DNA from: JAFDVL01 sp963794955
Lineage (GTDB): Bacteria; Acidobacteriota; Blastocatellia; RBC074
Direction of reading: 5' to 3'
DNA: 64,000 bases
Assembly (NCBI GenBank): GCA_963794955.1
Contig: CAWCGF010000022.1
Span: 205,195 to 269,194, forward strand
The position numbers and the translations under genes are program-made. Position 1 is the stretch's first letter. The number at the start of each line of letters is the position of its first letter. The notes beneath the pieces were generated by a model. It did no database searches. It saw only the letters and a program-made list of their open reading frames with translations, and had not been told where the DNA came from. This document shows, piece by piece, positions 8,217 to 17,185 of the stretch.

Positions 8217-8245
8217 TTATAACCGCTCCCTATAAAAACTGTCAA
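8217..8245 (-). promoter_or_regulatory. Sigma-70-type promoter of the sulfur operon
   Basis: On the minus strand TTGACA (8245-8240) is followed after 17 bases by TTATAA (8222-8217). The -35 box is consensus and the spacing is ideal. The predicted transcript start near 8209 puts the poly-cysteine ORF start about 60 bases into the transcript. The upstream extension of that reading frame (to 8326) would lie outside the transcript. Confidence 0.75.
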
Positions 8246-8396
8246 TAGCTTTTTGGTTTCCATAAATTCTTTTTCAGGGCTGATAAATTCACCTGCGAAC
8301 TGAAACCTTTTGCCCCTGAACCACACTAACCTACACAGGAAGGGATATTTGGAGGAGAATGAGGCATAATAATTTTCTCATGTTGCGCTCGAAGTA

Positions 8397-9011
8397 ATGA
8401 GCAATTTTGTACTAACACTGGACCCACCAGGAGCTAACCACCGAGTGTGTTTGGAAATAGCCCCGAATATTGTCGCGGCAGCGCGCAATGGCGATGAAGA
8501 CGCGTTTCATGCGATCTTTCGTCGTTATGGTCGCCCAGTGCTCAGTTTTTTATATAACCACGTCCATGACCGGACCTTGGCCGAAGAGTTGGCCCAGGAA
8601 ACGTTTGTCCGGGCGTATCGGAACTTGCGGCACTTGCAAGATGAAACGCGGCTCTCGACCTGGTTGTTTGGCATCGCGCGCAATGTGGCCCGCGAAGCAA
8701 CGCGCCAGACAATCAAGAATGAACGCAACATCGCACTAGATGAGCCGGAGAGTCTGAAATTAACCGCAGCAGGCGTGCCACCCGATGGAGCGATGCTTGA
8801 TCGTGAATTGAATCAAACTATCAAACAGGCACTCGCGGGGTTGGATGAAGACAAACGGATGGTGTTCAGCCTGAAGATTTTTCACGAAAAAAGCTACGAA
8901 GAAATTAGCGCCATCACGGGCTATTCCATCGGCAAGCTGAAAACCGATTTGCATCGTGCCCGCGCCGAAATGCGCAAACGATTGGAACCTTATTTACTTG
9001 GGGGGCAGTAG
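8397..9011 (+). CDS. ECF-type RNA polymerase sigma factor
   Basis: This 204-residue sigma-70 family protein has region 2 at about residues 30-100 (AFHAIFRRYGRPVLSFLY, LAEELAQETFVRAYRN, STWLFGIARNVARE). Region 4 is at about 135-190 (LDEDKRMVFSLKIFHEKSYEEI, then a helix-turn-helix around SIGKLKTDLHRARAEM). It would direct RNA polymerase to an envelope-response regulon. The ATG at 8397 overlaps the TAA of a short upstream frame, and no strong ribosome binding site is close. The anti-sigma gene follows after 51 bp and a DUF4097 gene after that, a common acidobacterial trio. Confidence 0.9.
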   Translation: MSNFVLTLDPPGANHRVCLEIAPNIVAAARNGDEDAFHAIFRRYGRPVLSFLYNHVHDRTLAEELAQETFVRAYRNLRHLQDETRLSTWLFGIARNVAREATRQTIKNERNIALDEPESLKLTAAGVPPDGAMLDRELNQTIKQALAGLDEDKRMVFSLKIFHEKSYEEISAITGYSIGKLKTDLHRARAEMRKRLEPYLLGGQ

Positions 9012-9062
9012 TTAGTTGGGACTCTCCCCGGAACCCCAACACCTGCCATCTGAAACCTGTTT

Positions 9063-9908
9063 ATGAACTGCGAAACCTGCCAAACCGAACTCGAAGATTT
9101 GCTGTATGGCGAACTTAATGTGGCGCGCACAGCGGCACTTACCGAACACCTTTCGGGATGTAACGATTGCCATGCCAGGCAAGTCGCCTTGGAACATGAG
9201 CAGAGCCTCTTCGCCCAATATTACCAGCAGAATGCATTAGAGCCATCCGACGAGATGTGGCAAGCGATTCACGTTCGGATCAAAGACGATGCAGCGCCAG
9301 CAGGATTGCAAACCGATTGGAAAGCAAAGCTCCAGGGCTTTTTCTTACCGCTGCTGACTCCCGCACTATTGCGACAGGCTGGCTTGGCAATCTTGCTGGT
9401 CTTGGTTTCTGTTGGATTAACGACCCTCTACTTCTCAAGGGGCAATGAAAAACAACCCGTAGCGGAGGTGAACTCATCGCCGCTGCCCAGTTCAATTCCT
9501 TCTGCTCCTGCTGCAACGCCTGTGCCAACGGTTCCAGCGCAAGCAGCGACTCCACGTCCACCAGAAAGTGGGAAGCTGCTGGCGTTGCAAGCCCCCAAAG
9601 CGGAACGCAAACCAGCGGCGTCACAACCGCTGGACGAAAATGAAGCATTGACACAACAAATCGCCAAGGCCACGCGCGAATATCAAGGCGCAATCCGCTT
9701 GCTCGAACGAACGATTGCCAAGCGCAAAACCGAACTTGATGAAGGCACGATCAAACAATTCGAAGGCAGCCTGGCGATGATTGACGCATCCATCGCGGCG
9801 AGCCGGGAAGCCATGCAAGCGCATCCGAACGATCCAACCGCCGCGCGCTATTTGCTTACGGCGTATTCCAAAAAAGTTGAATTGATGCAGGAAATCGCCA
9901 TGCGGTGA
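9063..9908 (+). CDS. Membrane anti-sigma factor with zinc-finger domain
   Basis: This is a 281-residue protein. The N-terminal ~45 residues hold MNCETCQTELEDLLYGEL and HLSGCNDCHARQ, the HxxxCxxC pattern of ZAS/zf-HC2 anti-sigma domains. A membrane segment lies at about 100-120 (LAILLVLVSVGLTTLYF). A Pro/Ala-rich linker and a charged helical periplasmic region (about 190-280) follow. It should hold the upstream sigma factor inactive at the membrane until an envelope signal arrives. It is co-oriented with the sigma and DUF4097 genes, with 51 bp and 18 bp gaps. Confidence 0.85.
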   Translation: MNCETCQTELEDLLYGELNVARTAALTEHLSGCNDCHARQVALEHEQSLFAQYYQQNALEPSDEMWQAIHVRIKDDAAPAGLQTDWKAKLQGFFLPLLTPALLRQAGLAILLVLVSVGLTTLYFSRGNEKQPVAEVNSSPLPSSIPSAPAATPVPTVPAQAATPRPPESGKLLALQAPKAERKPAASQPLDENEALTQQIAKATREYQGAIRLLERTIAKRKTELDEGTIKQFEGSLAMIDASIAASREAMQAHPNDPTAARYLLTAYSKKVELMQEIAMR

Positions 9909-9926
9909 GACTGGATCAACCCATTT

Positions 9927-11165
9927 ATGAAACACTTAATTCTCACAGTATTTTCCCTGCTGACACTGGCGACAACCAATCTACGCGCACAGGATGAATT
10001 GCATAAAACTTATCCGCTGACACCGAATGGCACGGTGAGCGTCACTAATGTCAGCGGCTACATTCGCATCACCAGTTGGAACGAAAACCGCGTGCAAGTA
10101 GATGCGGTCAAGCGCGGAGATCGAGACGACTTTGCGCAAGTGGAAATCCGCGTAACAGACAGTCCTGACCGCTTGGAAATCAATACGATTTATCCACGCA
10201 ACTTCTGGCGCGGCAGAAATCACCTCGAAGTTGTTTACGAGTTGAAAGTGCCGCGCGGAGCCATACTTAGTCCTATCACTTCGACGAGCGGCAACATCAC
10301 GATTACGGATGCCGGTTCGCGGATCGTCGCTCGCACGACGAGCGGTGATGTAACTCTACGCGGCATTAGCGGCGAGACAAAGGTCGCTTCGACCAGCGGC
10401 ACCGTCATGGCCGAACGAATGGGTGGGACGCTGAATATCTCTTCCACGAGTGGTGACGTGCGCGTCAATGATGTCGAAGCTAAAGTATCGGCGCATGCGA
10501 CAAGTGGCGACTTGACGATAACGAACATTCGTAATGATGTTGTGGCCAACGCTACCAGCGGAGAACTCCACATTGAAAGAGTCAGTGGTCGGTTGAATGC
10601 GCAAGGTGTCAGTGGCAGGGTAGCTGTCAAGGATATAGATGGCGATGCGTCTTTGCAGGGCATCAGTGATTCCGTGTTGGCAGAAAACATCAAAGGACGC
10701 TTGACGGTGAACGCCGTTAGCGCCGATGTCACAGTCCGCAATGTCCAGGAAGGCGCGCGCGTCAATTCCGTTAGTGGGACGATTACAATCACCAATACCA
10801 AAGGCTTGATTGAAGCTAAAACCACCAGTGGGGATATTAACTTGCGGGAAGTGGAATCACGCGAAATTCAACTCAACACACATAGCGGGATGATTAACTA
10901 TAGTGGTCCGATTTATGACGATGGTCGCTATAGCTTTGAAAGTTTCAATGGCAACATATTGATTCAGATCCCAGCCAGTGCCAATTTTGCACTCACCGTC
11001 ACGACCTTTAACGGTCACATCGAAACGGACTTTCCGATCACGATTCCTCCGGGAACAGCCCAAGCCAATCGCCCGCGTCGCTTGCAAGGTTCTTATGGCG
11101 GGAGCAATGGCGCAGAAATAAAAATCGGCGGCTTCAACGCGAACATCAAATTGAAAAAGCAATAA
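9927..11165 (+). CDS. Exported DUF4097-type beta-repeat protein
   Basis: This 412-residue protein starts with a signal peptide ending near LRAQDE. The rest is a long run of roughly 20-residue beta-strand repeats with recurring TSGDV/TSGDL and SGTITIT elements, the DUF4097 pattern. It probably forms a beta-helix on the outer side of the inner membrane or at the surface. Co-localisation with a sigma/anti-sigma pair suggests it is an output or sensor of that regulon. The substrate or partner is unknown. It converges on the YheT-like gene, leaving 32 bp. Confidence 0.8.
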   Translation: MKHLILTVFSLLTLATTNLRAQDELHKTYPLTPNGTVSVTNVSGYIRITSWNENRVQVDAVKRGDRDDFAQVEIRVTDSPDRLEINTIYPRNFWRGRNHLEVVYELKVPRGAILSPITSTSGNITITDAGSRIVARTTSGDVTLRGISGETKVASTSGTVMAERMGGTLNISSTSGDVRVNDVEAKVSAHATSGDLTITNIRNDVVANATSGELHIERVSGRLNAQGVSGRVAVKDIDGDASLQGISDSVLAENIKGRLTVNAVSADVTVRNVQEGARVNSVSGTITITNTKGLIEAKTTSGDINLREVESREIQLNTHSGMINYSGPIYDDGRYSFESFNGNILIQIPASANFALTVTTFNGHIETDFPITIPPGTAQANRPRRLQGSYGGSNGAEIKIGGFNANIKLKKQ

Positions 11166-11197
11166 GCTCTGGGCACGCATGGCGTAGTTGTTATTTG

Positions 11198-12211
11198 TCA
11201 CTCTTCCACGCCCACCGCTGCGCAAAAATCAACCGCCGCTTGCTCCGCCCAGTAATTGTCCCCAGCATTACGACGCGGCTGCCAAAATCCTACGTGCCCA
11301 CCATACTGCGGAGCCAAAACTGTGACGTGCTCCCACTTGGGTAATTCCGTAAACGGCTTGAACGGAATGAACGGATCATCCTGTGCTTGAATGATCAACG
11401 TAGGAACTCGAATCCGACTGAGATAAGGCAACGAACTCGCCTGTCGGTAATAATCGCGGGCATCTTGAAAACCAAAATGCGGCGCAGTGACGACTTCATC
11501 AAAATCCCAGAGCTTGCGTGCCCGCGCCAATTTCTCCAAATCACATACGCCTGGAAAAAGCTGTGATTTCCGTTGCAGCCTGAGTTTCAGACTTTGCAAA
11601 AATCGGCGGTCGTAGATGATATTGCGTGGCTCTCGAATGGCAATCGAGCAAAGCTCCAAATCAATCGGCGGGCTGATCGCAGCAATCCCCTTCAGTTGTG
11701 GCGGCGCATCATCACCCAATTCGCCAGCCAGCTTGAGCGATTGATTCGCCCCCATCGAAAACCCAATCAGAAAGATAGCGGGGAGTTGGTCTTGCTCAAT
11801 CAACTCAAATAAGAGCGCGCGTAAATCCGTCGTCCAACCGGAATGATACAACGTCGGCGTCAAATGCTCGGTGCCGCCACAATTGCGCACATTCATGCGC
11901 ACAACATTGAAGCCTGCGCGCAACGCTTTTTCCGTCGTGCCGAGCATATAATGCCGGTCCGCATCGCCTTCCAAGCCGTGAATCAGGATGGCCGTGCGCT
12001 GCTTGCGCGGGTCCGATTGCCAGTGGCAATACGCCACAATCGTCGTGTCTGGCGTAGTTTTGAATTCCCGGCGCTCGGCTGGCGGTAAAGCGAACCGGCG
12101 GGCATATAACGCGGCATAGATCGTCATTGCATGCGCATTCCGCAATAGCCGAGGCGGCCAAAACGGCGTTGGGGCAAAATTGGGAGCAAGAAGATGGAAG
12201 TCATTGGTCAT
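11198..12211 (-). CDS. Alpha/beta hydrolase of the YheT type
   Basis: This is a 337-residue cytoplasmic hydrolase. The YheT-type N terminus (PFWPPRLLRNAHAMTIY) leads into the oxyanion region ILIHGLEGD. The nucleophile serine is in GFSMGAN, the acid in QAQDDPFIPF and the histidine in GGHVGFW. Esterase or lipase activity is likely but the substrate is unknown. The only start that keeps the family N terminus is the ATG at 12211, whose first codons (ATGACCAATGAC) are themselves part of a heptamer array. So a repeat supplies the initiation site. Confidence 0.85.
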   Translation of the reverse strand: MTNDFHLLAPNFAPTPFWPPRLLRNAHAMTIYAALYARRFALPPAERREFKTTPDTTIVAYCHWQSDPRKQRTAILIHGLEGDADRHYMLGTTEKALRAGFNVVRMNVRNCGGTEHLTPTLYHSGWTTDLRALLFELIEQDQLPAIFLIGFSMGANQSLKLAGELGDDAPPQLKGIAAISPPIDLELCSIAIREPRNIIYDRRFLQSLKLRLQRKSQLFPGVCDLEKLARARKLWDFDEVVTAPHFGFQDARDYYRQASSLPYLSRIRVPTLIIQAQDDPFIPFKPFTELPKWEHVTVLAPQYGGHVGFWQPRRNAGDNYWAEQAAVDFCAAVGVEE

Positions 12212-12310
12212 TGGTCACTTGTTGTTTGTCATTGGTTACTGGTCATTGGTTATTGGTCATTGGTCATTTGCATTAACCGTTTACAGCCAAAGGGGCAAAT
12301 GACCAATGAC
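12200..12310. repeat. Long 7-bp-unit array with 15-bp inverted repeat
   Basis: About eleven consecutive heptamers run from 12200 to 12276, mostly GTCATTG with variants GTCACTT, GTTGTTT, GTTACTG, GTTATTG and GTCATTT. The segment 12256-12270 is perfectly complementary to 12296-12310. The left end overlaps the first codons of the YheT-like gene on the minus strand. The word resembles the ones seen in cyanobacterial short tandemly repeated repetitive (STRR) sequences. Confidence 0.88.
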
Positions 12311-12346
12311 AATTCCCCAAAAACTACTGAAACGCAAGCCCCTTCC

Positions 12347-12434
12347 TTGTACCGCCTTTGATCTGACCGTATAATCGCGCCCACTAATCGTATTGATGCT
12401 GTCACCCAAGGCAAAACATTTCTGCCGCCTTGGG
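12347..12434 (+). promoter_or_regulatory. Promoter and leader hairpin of the TonB-dependent receptor gene
   Basis: TTGTAC (12347-12352) and TATAAT (12370-12375) are 17 bases apart, predicting a transcript start near 12382. The leader is about 245 bases long. It begins with a hairpin whose arms are CCCAAGGC (12405-12412) and GCCTTGGG (12427-12434). No known riboswitch is recognised in the rest of the leader, and 12435-12611 holds nothing else that I can name. Confidence 0.6.
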
Positions 12435-12627
12435 CAGCGACAATCTCTTAGTAGCTTTGCTGGGAATACAATATCGCCGACACTATCGTGCATAGCATGT
12501 TGGCACCAATCAATCATTCATAAACAGACATCACTGTTCGGTTGCTGCGTTGTCGTACTGGAGCTTTTGCTGTGTGATGAGGATTATTAACGCCAACGTC
12601 ATGTCTTGCTCAGGAGGAAATGTATTT

Positions 12628-15600
12628 ATGCTAAGTATCAAGAAATTCCCAATGTTAGTTTGCTGGCTCGGCCTCTTGGCCGGAGCGATTTGCGCGCAAG
12701 AGTTTCGCGGACAAATTACCGGACGTGTCACAGAAGCGTCCGGGGCCGCCGTTCCCAACGCCACCGTTACGGTTAACAATGCCGCCACGAACGCGGTCTC
12801 AACTTCCACCACCAATGAAAATGGCGAGTATACGGTGTTGTATTTGACGCCCGGGCAATACTCGATTTCTGTGGAAGCGCAAGGCTTTAAGAAATCCGTG
12901 CGGCAAAACATTGAAGTCCGCATCGGTGACAAATTGGCACTGGATATTGCACTGGAAGTGGGTGCGTTGACGGATACAGTGAATATCACTTCGGCTGCTC
13001 CTTTACTGGAAACAACTTCCGCTTCTGCTGGGCAAGTGATTGACCAGCGCCGCATCTCGGAATTGCCGCTTTCGGATGGCAATCCGTTCACGTTGGCGCG
13101 CGTTGCTCCGGGCATTGCATACGTCGGTGATCTGCGTTTTTCGCGTCCTTTCGACAATGGGGGAACTTCGGGCATCGTCGCCGATGGCGCACCGGGACGT
13201 AATGAATTCACGTTGGATGGCGTACCGAATATGGCGAGCGGCGGTGGCTTAGGGCGCGTCGCTTTTGTGCCTCCGGCGGATGCGGTGCAGGAGTTCAAAG
13301 TTGAGACCGCCGCTTACGATGGCCAGACCGCGCACACGGCAGGCGCAACCGTGAATGTGACGCTCAAAAACGGCGGCAATCAATTTCACGGCACGGTGTA
13401 TGAATTTGTCCGCAACGACGTTCTATCGGCGAATACGTTCATCCTCAACCGCACCAATTTAGCTGCTAACCCGGCGCGCGACAGCGATAAAGACGGCAAA
13501 GCGGATCGTGACCCGCTGCGCTACAACCGTTATGGCTTTACCGTCGGCGGCCCCATTTTCCTGCCCCGCTTCGGTACGGGCGGCGCGCCCTATTGGAGCG
13601 GCAAAAATCGCAGCTTCTTTTTCTTCGCCTATGAAGGGCTGAAAGACGTCTTCCCCGAACCGGGACAATTTACTGTCCCCACGCTCAAGCAACGCAATGG
13701 TGATTTTTCGGAACTACTGCCAGGGGTCATGATTTACGATCCGGCGACGGCGGTACAAGATGGCTCTCGCGTACGCCGCACGGCCTTCCCCGGTAATATT
13801 ATTCCGCAAAGCCGTCTCAGCCCGATTGCGCTGAATTATTTAAGGTACTACCCGCTGCCCAATCAACCAGGCGATGCACAAGGCCGCAACAACTTCATCA
13901 GCGGTAATCCTCGCACCGATAATTTCCATTCGGAAAGTGTCCGTTACGATCAAACCTTGAACGAAAAGCAACGTTTCTTTATTCGCTATTCGCACAACAA
14001 TCGCAAAGAAGCGCGCGGCAATTGGACGGGCGTCGTCAATGGCATTCGCCCGACGGGCAACTTCCTGTTCCGTATTAATGATGGCGGTTCGTTCGATCAT
14101 ATCTATAGCTTTTCGGCCAATACGATTCTCAACACACGCGTCGGCTTTTCGCGCTTTGACGAGCCGAGCCTTCGCCAACATCAGGGCGAATTCAATCCGG
14201 CCAGCCTGGGCTTCCCGACAGCCACAGCCGCGCTCTTTGGCCCCGAACAATATTTGCCACGTTTTAGAATTAGCGCAGATGGTGGTCCCTACTCTCCCCT
14301 CGGAGATAGTGTCGGAGGAGGTTCAACCCACAACATTTATTCCCTCCAACCGACGTTGACGCGGATTGCGGGCAAGCACTCTGTGCGCGTGGGCTATGAT
14401 TTTCGTTCGTACCGGGAAAACGCTTTTGGCGCAGGCCATGCAGCAGGGCTTTACGAATTTAGCACCAACTTCACGCGCGGCCCATTGGATAATGCAGCAC
14501 CTGGCGCAATCGGCCAGGAGTTAGCCTCCTTCCTGCTGGGGCAACCCACGGGCGGCACGATTGACAGGAATGCTGCGCGCTCTAATCAAACGCTCTATCA
14601 CGGGATGTTCTTCCACGATGATTGGCGCATCTCGAACAAGCTGACACTCAATCTCGGCTTGCGCTACGAATACGAAGGCGCCACCAATGAACGCTTCAAT
14701 CGCAACATCTATAATTTCGATTTTGGGGCGGCCAGCCCGGTCGAAGCGGCAGCCAAAGCCGCCTACACGGCCAGCCCGATTCCCGAAATTCCAGTCGCCA
14801 GCTTCAACGTCAAAGGCGGCCTGATTTTTGCGGGCGACAATCGGCGCTCGTTCTGGGATGCCGATAAAAACAATCTCCAACCACGTCTCGGTTTCGCTTA
14901 CCAGTGGAATGACAAGACAGTGGTGCGTGGTGGTTGGGGCATGTATACCGTCCCCTTCGTCATCGCCGGTGTCCAACAACCGGGCTTTTCGCAAGCCACC
15001 CCGCTGGTGGCTACTACTACTAATGGTTTAACTTTCGCCTCAACGTTGGCGACTCCCTTCCCCAGCGGCGTACTGGTTCCGGCTGGAGCGAGCTTAGGAC
15101 TTTCGGCACAATTAGGTCAGGGCGTTACCTTCACTCCACGAGACATTAATAACACTCAGGCGCAACGCTGGTCATTCGGCGTGCAGCGCGAGTTGCCCGG
15201 CAATTGGGTAGCCGAAGTCTCATACGTTGGCAATTATGGTTATGACGGCGTGGCGAATGTGCCGCTCAACCCCATTCCTCGACAGTATCTTTCCACCAGC
15301 CCGTTTCGCGATGCGGCGCAGACCGCCGCTGCGGGATTCCTGAGCACTACGGTGCCGAATCCGTTCCGTACCCTGATTCCGGGTACGGGACATAACAATG
15401 CAACCATTGCCCGGGGGCAACTCTTGCGTCCCTACCCACAATTCACGGGCATTACGGGCGTACGCAATGATGCGTACAGCAATTATCACAGCGGCCAATT
15501 ACGCCTGGAAAAACGCTTTAGCACGGGTTTCACGACCCTGGTGAGCTACACGTTCTCGAAATTCCTCGAAGCGGCCTCGCTCCGCAATGAAGTAGACACC

Positions 15601-16236
15601 GAGTTCGAGCGGCGCTTGTCGGATGCCGATGTGCCGCATCGCTTTGTCATCAGCGGCATTTGGGAGTTGCCGTTTGGACGCGGACGCAAATTCGGCAGCA
15701 GTTGGAATCGCGCGGTAAACGTCTTTCTAGGCGGCTGGCAAGTGCAAGGCATCGGACAATTACAAACCGGGCGGCCATTGACGATTGGCAACGTCTACTA
15801 TAACGGCGACATCACCAAGTTGAAGACTGATATCAAGTCCGCAAATTTTGATCGCTCGCCCACTGATACGCGGACGGTCTTCGACACAAGTGGATTTTAT
15901 TTCACGGATGCGGCGGTGCAAACCAATGGCGTCGTGGACCCGGTCAAACAGCGCGCGGATACCCGCATTCAACTGACGACCAATGTGCGAACGTTGCCGT
16001 CGCGTTTTGCGCAGTTCCGCGGCGATGCGCTGAACCTGTGGGATTTGTCGGTGAGCAAGAACTTTTCCATTACGGAAACCGTCAGATTTCAATTGCGGGG
16101 CGAGTTCCTGAATGCCTTCAACAAAGTCATTTTCGACAACCCGAACTTGACGCCGAACAGCACGAATTTTGGCAAGATCACGGGGCAGGCCAATTTGCCG
16201 CGTGACGTTCAAATTGGCTTGAAGTTGATTTTCTAA
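12628..16236 (+). CDS. TonB-dependent receptor with N-terminal carboxypeptidase-regulatory domain (Oar-like)
   Basis: This 1202-residue outer-membrane protein has a signal peptide ending near ICAQEF. Residues about 25-110 form a CarboxypepD_reg-like beta-sandwich (GRVTEASGAAVPNATVTVNN, YLTPGQYSISVEAQGF). A plug-like segment follows (ISELPLSDGNPFTLARVAPG, FTLDGVPNMASGG), then a long beta-barrel with many aromatic-ended strands to the C-terminal residue F. It probably imports a large substrate or acts as an adhesion/secretion barrel as in Myxococcus Oar. The start was chosen because AGGAGG at 12612-12617 lies 10 bases before this ATG; 26 upstream codons are open but not signal-peptide-like. Confidence 0.88.
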   Translation: MLSIKKFPMLVCWLGLLAGAICAQEFRGQITGRVTEASGAAVPNATVTVNNAATNAVSTSTTNENGEYTVLYLTPGQYSISVEAQGFKKSVRQNIEVRIGDKLALDIALEVGALTDTVNITSAAPLLETTSASAGQVIDQRRISELPLSDGNPFTLARVAPGIAYVGDLRFSRPFDNGGTSGIVADGAPGRNEFTLDGVPNMASGGGLGRVAFVPPADAVQEFKVETAAYDGQTAHTAGATVNVTLKNGGNQFHGTVYEFVRNDVLSANTFILNRTNLAANPARDSDKDGKADRDPLRYNRYGFTVGGPIFLPRFGTGGAPYWSGKNRSFFFFAYEGLKDVFPEPGQFTVPTLKQRNGDFSELLPGVMIYDPATAVQDGSRVRRTAFPGNIIPQSRLSPIALNYLRYYPLPNQPGDAQGRNNFISGNPRTDNFHSESVRYDQTLNEKQRFFIRYSHNNRKEARGNWTGVVNGIRPTGNFLFRINDGGSFDHIYSFSANTILNTRVGFSRFDEPSLRQHQGEFNPASLGFPTATAALFGPEQYLPRFRISADGGPYSPLGDSVGGGSTHNIYSLQPTLTRIAGKHSVRVGYDFRSYRENAFGAGHAAGLYEFSTNFTRGPLDNAAPGAIGQELASFLLGQPTGGTIDRNAARSNQTLYHGMFFHDDWRISNKLTLNLGLRYEYEGATNERFNRNIYNFDFGAASPVEAAAKAAYTASPIPEIPVASFNVKGGLIFAGDNRRSFWDADKNNLQPRLGFAYQWNDKTVVRGGWGMYTVPFVIAGVQQPGFSQATPLVATTTNGLTFASTLATPFPSGVLVPAGASLGLSAQLGQGVTFTPRDINNTQAQRWSFGVQRELPGNWVAEVSYVGNYGYDGVANVPLNPIPRQYLSTSPFRDAAQTAAAGFLSTTVPNPFRTLIPGTGHNNATIARGQLLRPYPQFTGITGVRNDAYSNYHSGQLRLEKRFSTGFTTLVSYTFSKFLEAASLRNEVDTEFERRLSDADVPHRFVISGIWELPFGRGRKFGSSWNRAVNVFLGGWQVQGIGQLQTGRPLTIGNVYYNGDITKLKTDIKSANFDRSPTDTRTVFDTSGFYFTDAAVQTNGVVDPVKQRADTRIQLTTNVRTLPSRFAQFRGDALNLWDLSVSKNFSITETVRFQLRGEFLNAFNKVIFDNPNLTPNSTNFGKITGQANLPRDVQIGLKLIF

Positions 16237-16264
16237 GGCCATAGTTTTTGCGCTGAGCAACAAA

Positions 16265-16305
16265 TTGAGGTACAGAGTTAGCTTTCTTGTTACTCTGTAC
16301 CTCAA
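16265..16305. repeat. 14-bp perfect inverted repeat
   Basis: TTGAGGTACAGAGT (16265-16278) is perfectly complementary to 16292-16305, with a 13-base loop. It lies 28 bp after the receptor gene and 26 bp before the esterase start. No T-tract follows, so it is not a classic terminator, though it could slow transcription between the two genes. Confidence 0.75.
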
Positions 16306-16331
16306 CTTATTCCCGATCAATAGGAGAGCGA

Positions 16332-17165
16332 ATGCTCAAAAGATTGTGTTTTGTGATCTGCCTTTTCGCTACCATCTCAGTTCAGGCCGAACTGCGCAAA
16401 GACATCGAATTTGCCAAACCCAATGGCGTAAGTCTCACACTGGATGCTTATGTACCCGACGGCAAAGGCCCATTTCCGACCGTCATCATTGTCCACGGTG
16501 GCGGTTTCGTTAGAGGCGACAAACAAACCTACGTGCCACCGCTTTTCGAGCCGTTAACCAAGGCTGGATTCGCCTGGTTCACTATCAACTATCGCCTTCA
16601 TCCACAAGCCCAGTTTCCGTCGAACGTCGAAGATGTCGAAGCCGCGATTCGCTGGGTCAAAGCCCATGCCAAGGAATACAAAGTTGACCTCAAGCGCATT
16701 GTGTTGATGGGTGAATCCGCTGGAGGCGCGCTTGTATCCTATGTGGGCGTTCGCCACAAACCCGACACGCGGGTTGCAGCAGTAGTTCCCTTCTACGGTG
16801 TGCATGATTGGGCGCTTCGCTTACAGCAGGAACGCGAAGGCAAGGTCGGGCCTAGCGTGTGGCGGGAGGCCTTCAAAATTCCGGCGGATAACGATCCGGC
16901 ATTACACGCGCGGTTGCGTGAAGTCTCGGCTACCACCTTTATCAAAAAAGGTTTGCCGCCCTTCCTGCTGCTTCATGGCACGGCGGATAAACAGGTGAAT
17001 TACCAGCAATCCGTCGAATTCCAAAAGCAGTTGCGAGCCGCAGGGAATCTCTGCGACCTAATCACGGTTGAAGGTGCAGATCATGGCATGGGCATTATCA
17101 CGAAATATCCTGACACGCAGGTAAAAATGATTTCGTGGCTCAAACAAACCCTGAAAATTCGCTAG
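16332..17165 (+). CDS. Exported alpha/beta hydrolase (BD-FAE/acetyl-esterase-like)
   Basis: This 277-residue enzyme has a signal peptide ending near VQAELRK. It has the HGGGF oxyanion motif of the hormone-sensitive-lipase/BD-FAE group, nucleophile serine in GESAGG, acid in HGTADKQVNY and histidine in GADHGMG. It likely hydrolyses an ester in the periplasm, possibly on a polysaccharide or xenobiotic. AGGAG at 16322 supports the ATG at 16332. The receptor gene upstream may deliver its substrate, but that link is only positional. Confidence 0.82.
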   Translation: MLKRLCFVICLFATISVQAELRKDIEFAKPNGVSLTLDAYVPDGKGPFPTVIIVHGGGFVRGDKQTYVPPLFEPLTKAGFAWFTINYRLHPQAQFPSNVEDVEAAIRWVKAHAKEYKVDLKRIVLMGESAGGALVSYVGVRHKPDTRVAAVVPFYGVHDWALRLQQEREGKVGPSVWREAFKIPADNDPALHARLREVSATTFIKKGLPPFLLLHGTADKQVNYQQSVEFQKQLRAAGNLCDLITVEGADHGMGIITKYPDTQVKMISWLKQTLKIR

Positions 17166-17185
17166 TTGATACTCAACCAAGCCTT

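Noticed and set aside
8150..8326. Upstream extension of the poly-Cys frame to a 105-residue protein
   Set aside because: It would start (GTG) upstream of the TTGACA/TTATAA promoter and so outside the predicted transcript. The added residues show no family features.
12281..12517. 78-codon minus-strand frame
   Set aside because: It overlaps the receptor promoter and heptamer array, has no ribosome binding site and no recognisable protein character.
16265..16305. Rho-independent terminator after the TonB-dependent receptor
   Set aside because: The stem is strong but no T-tract follows on either strand, so it was listed only as an inverted repeat.
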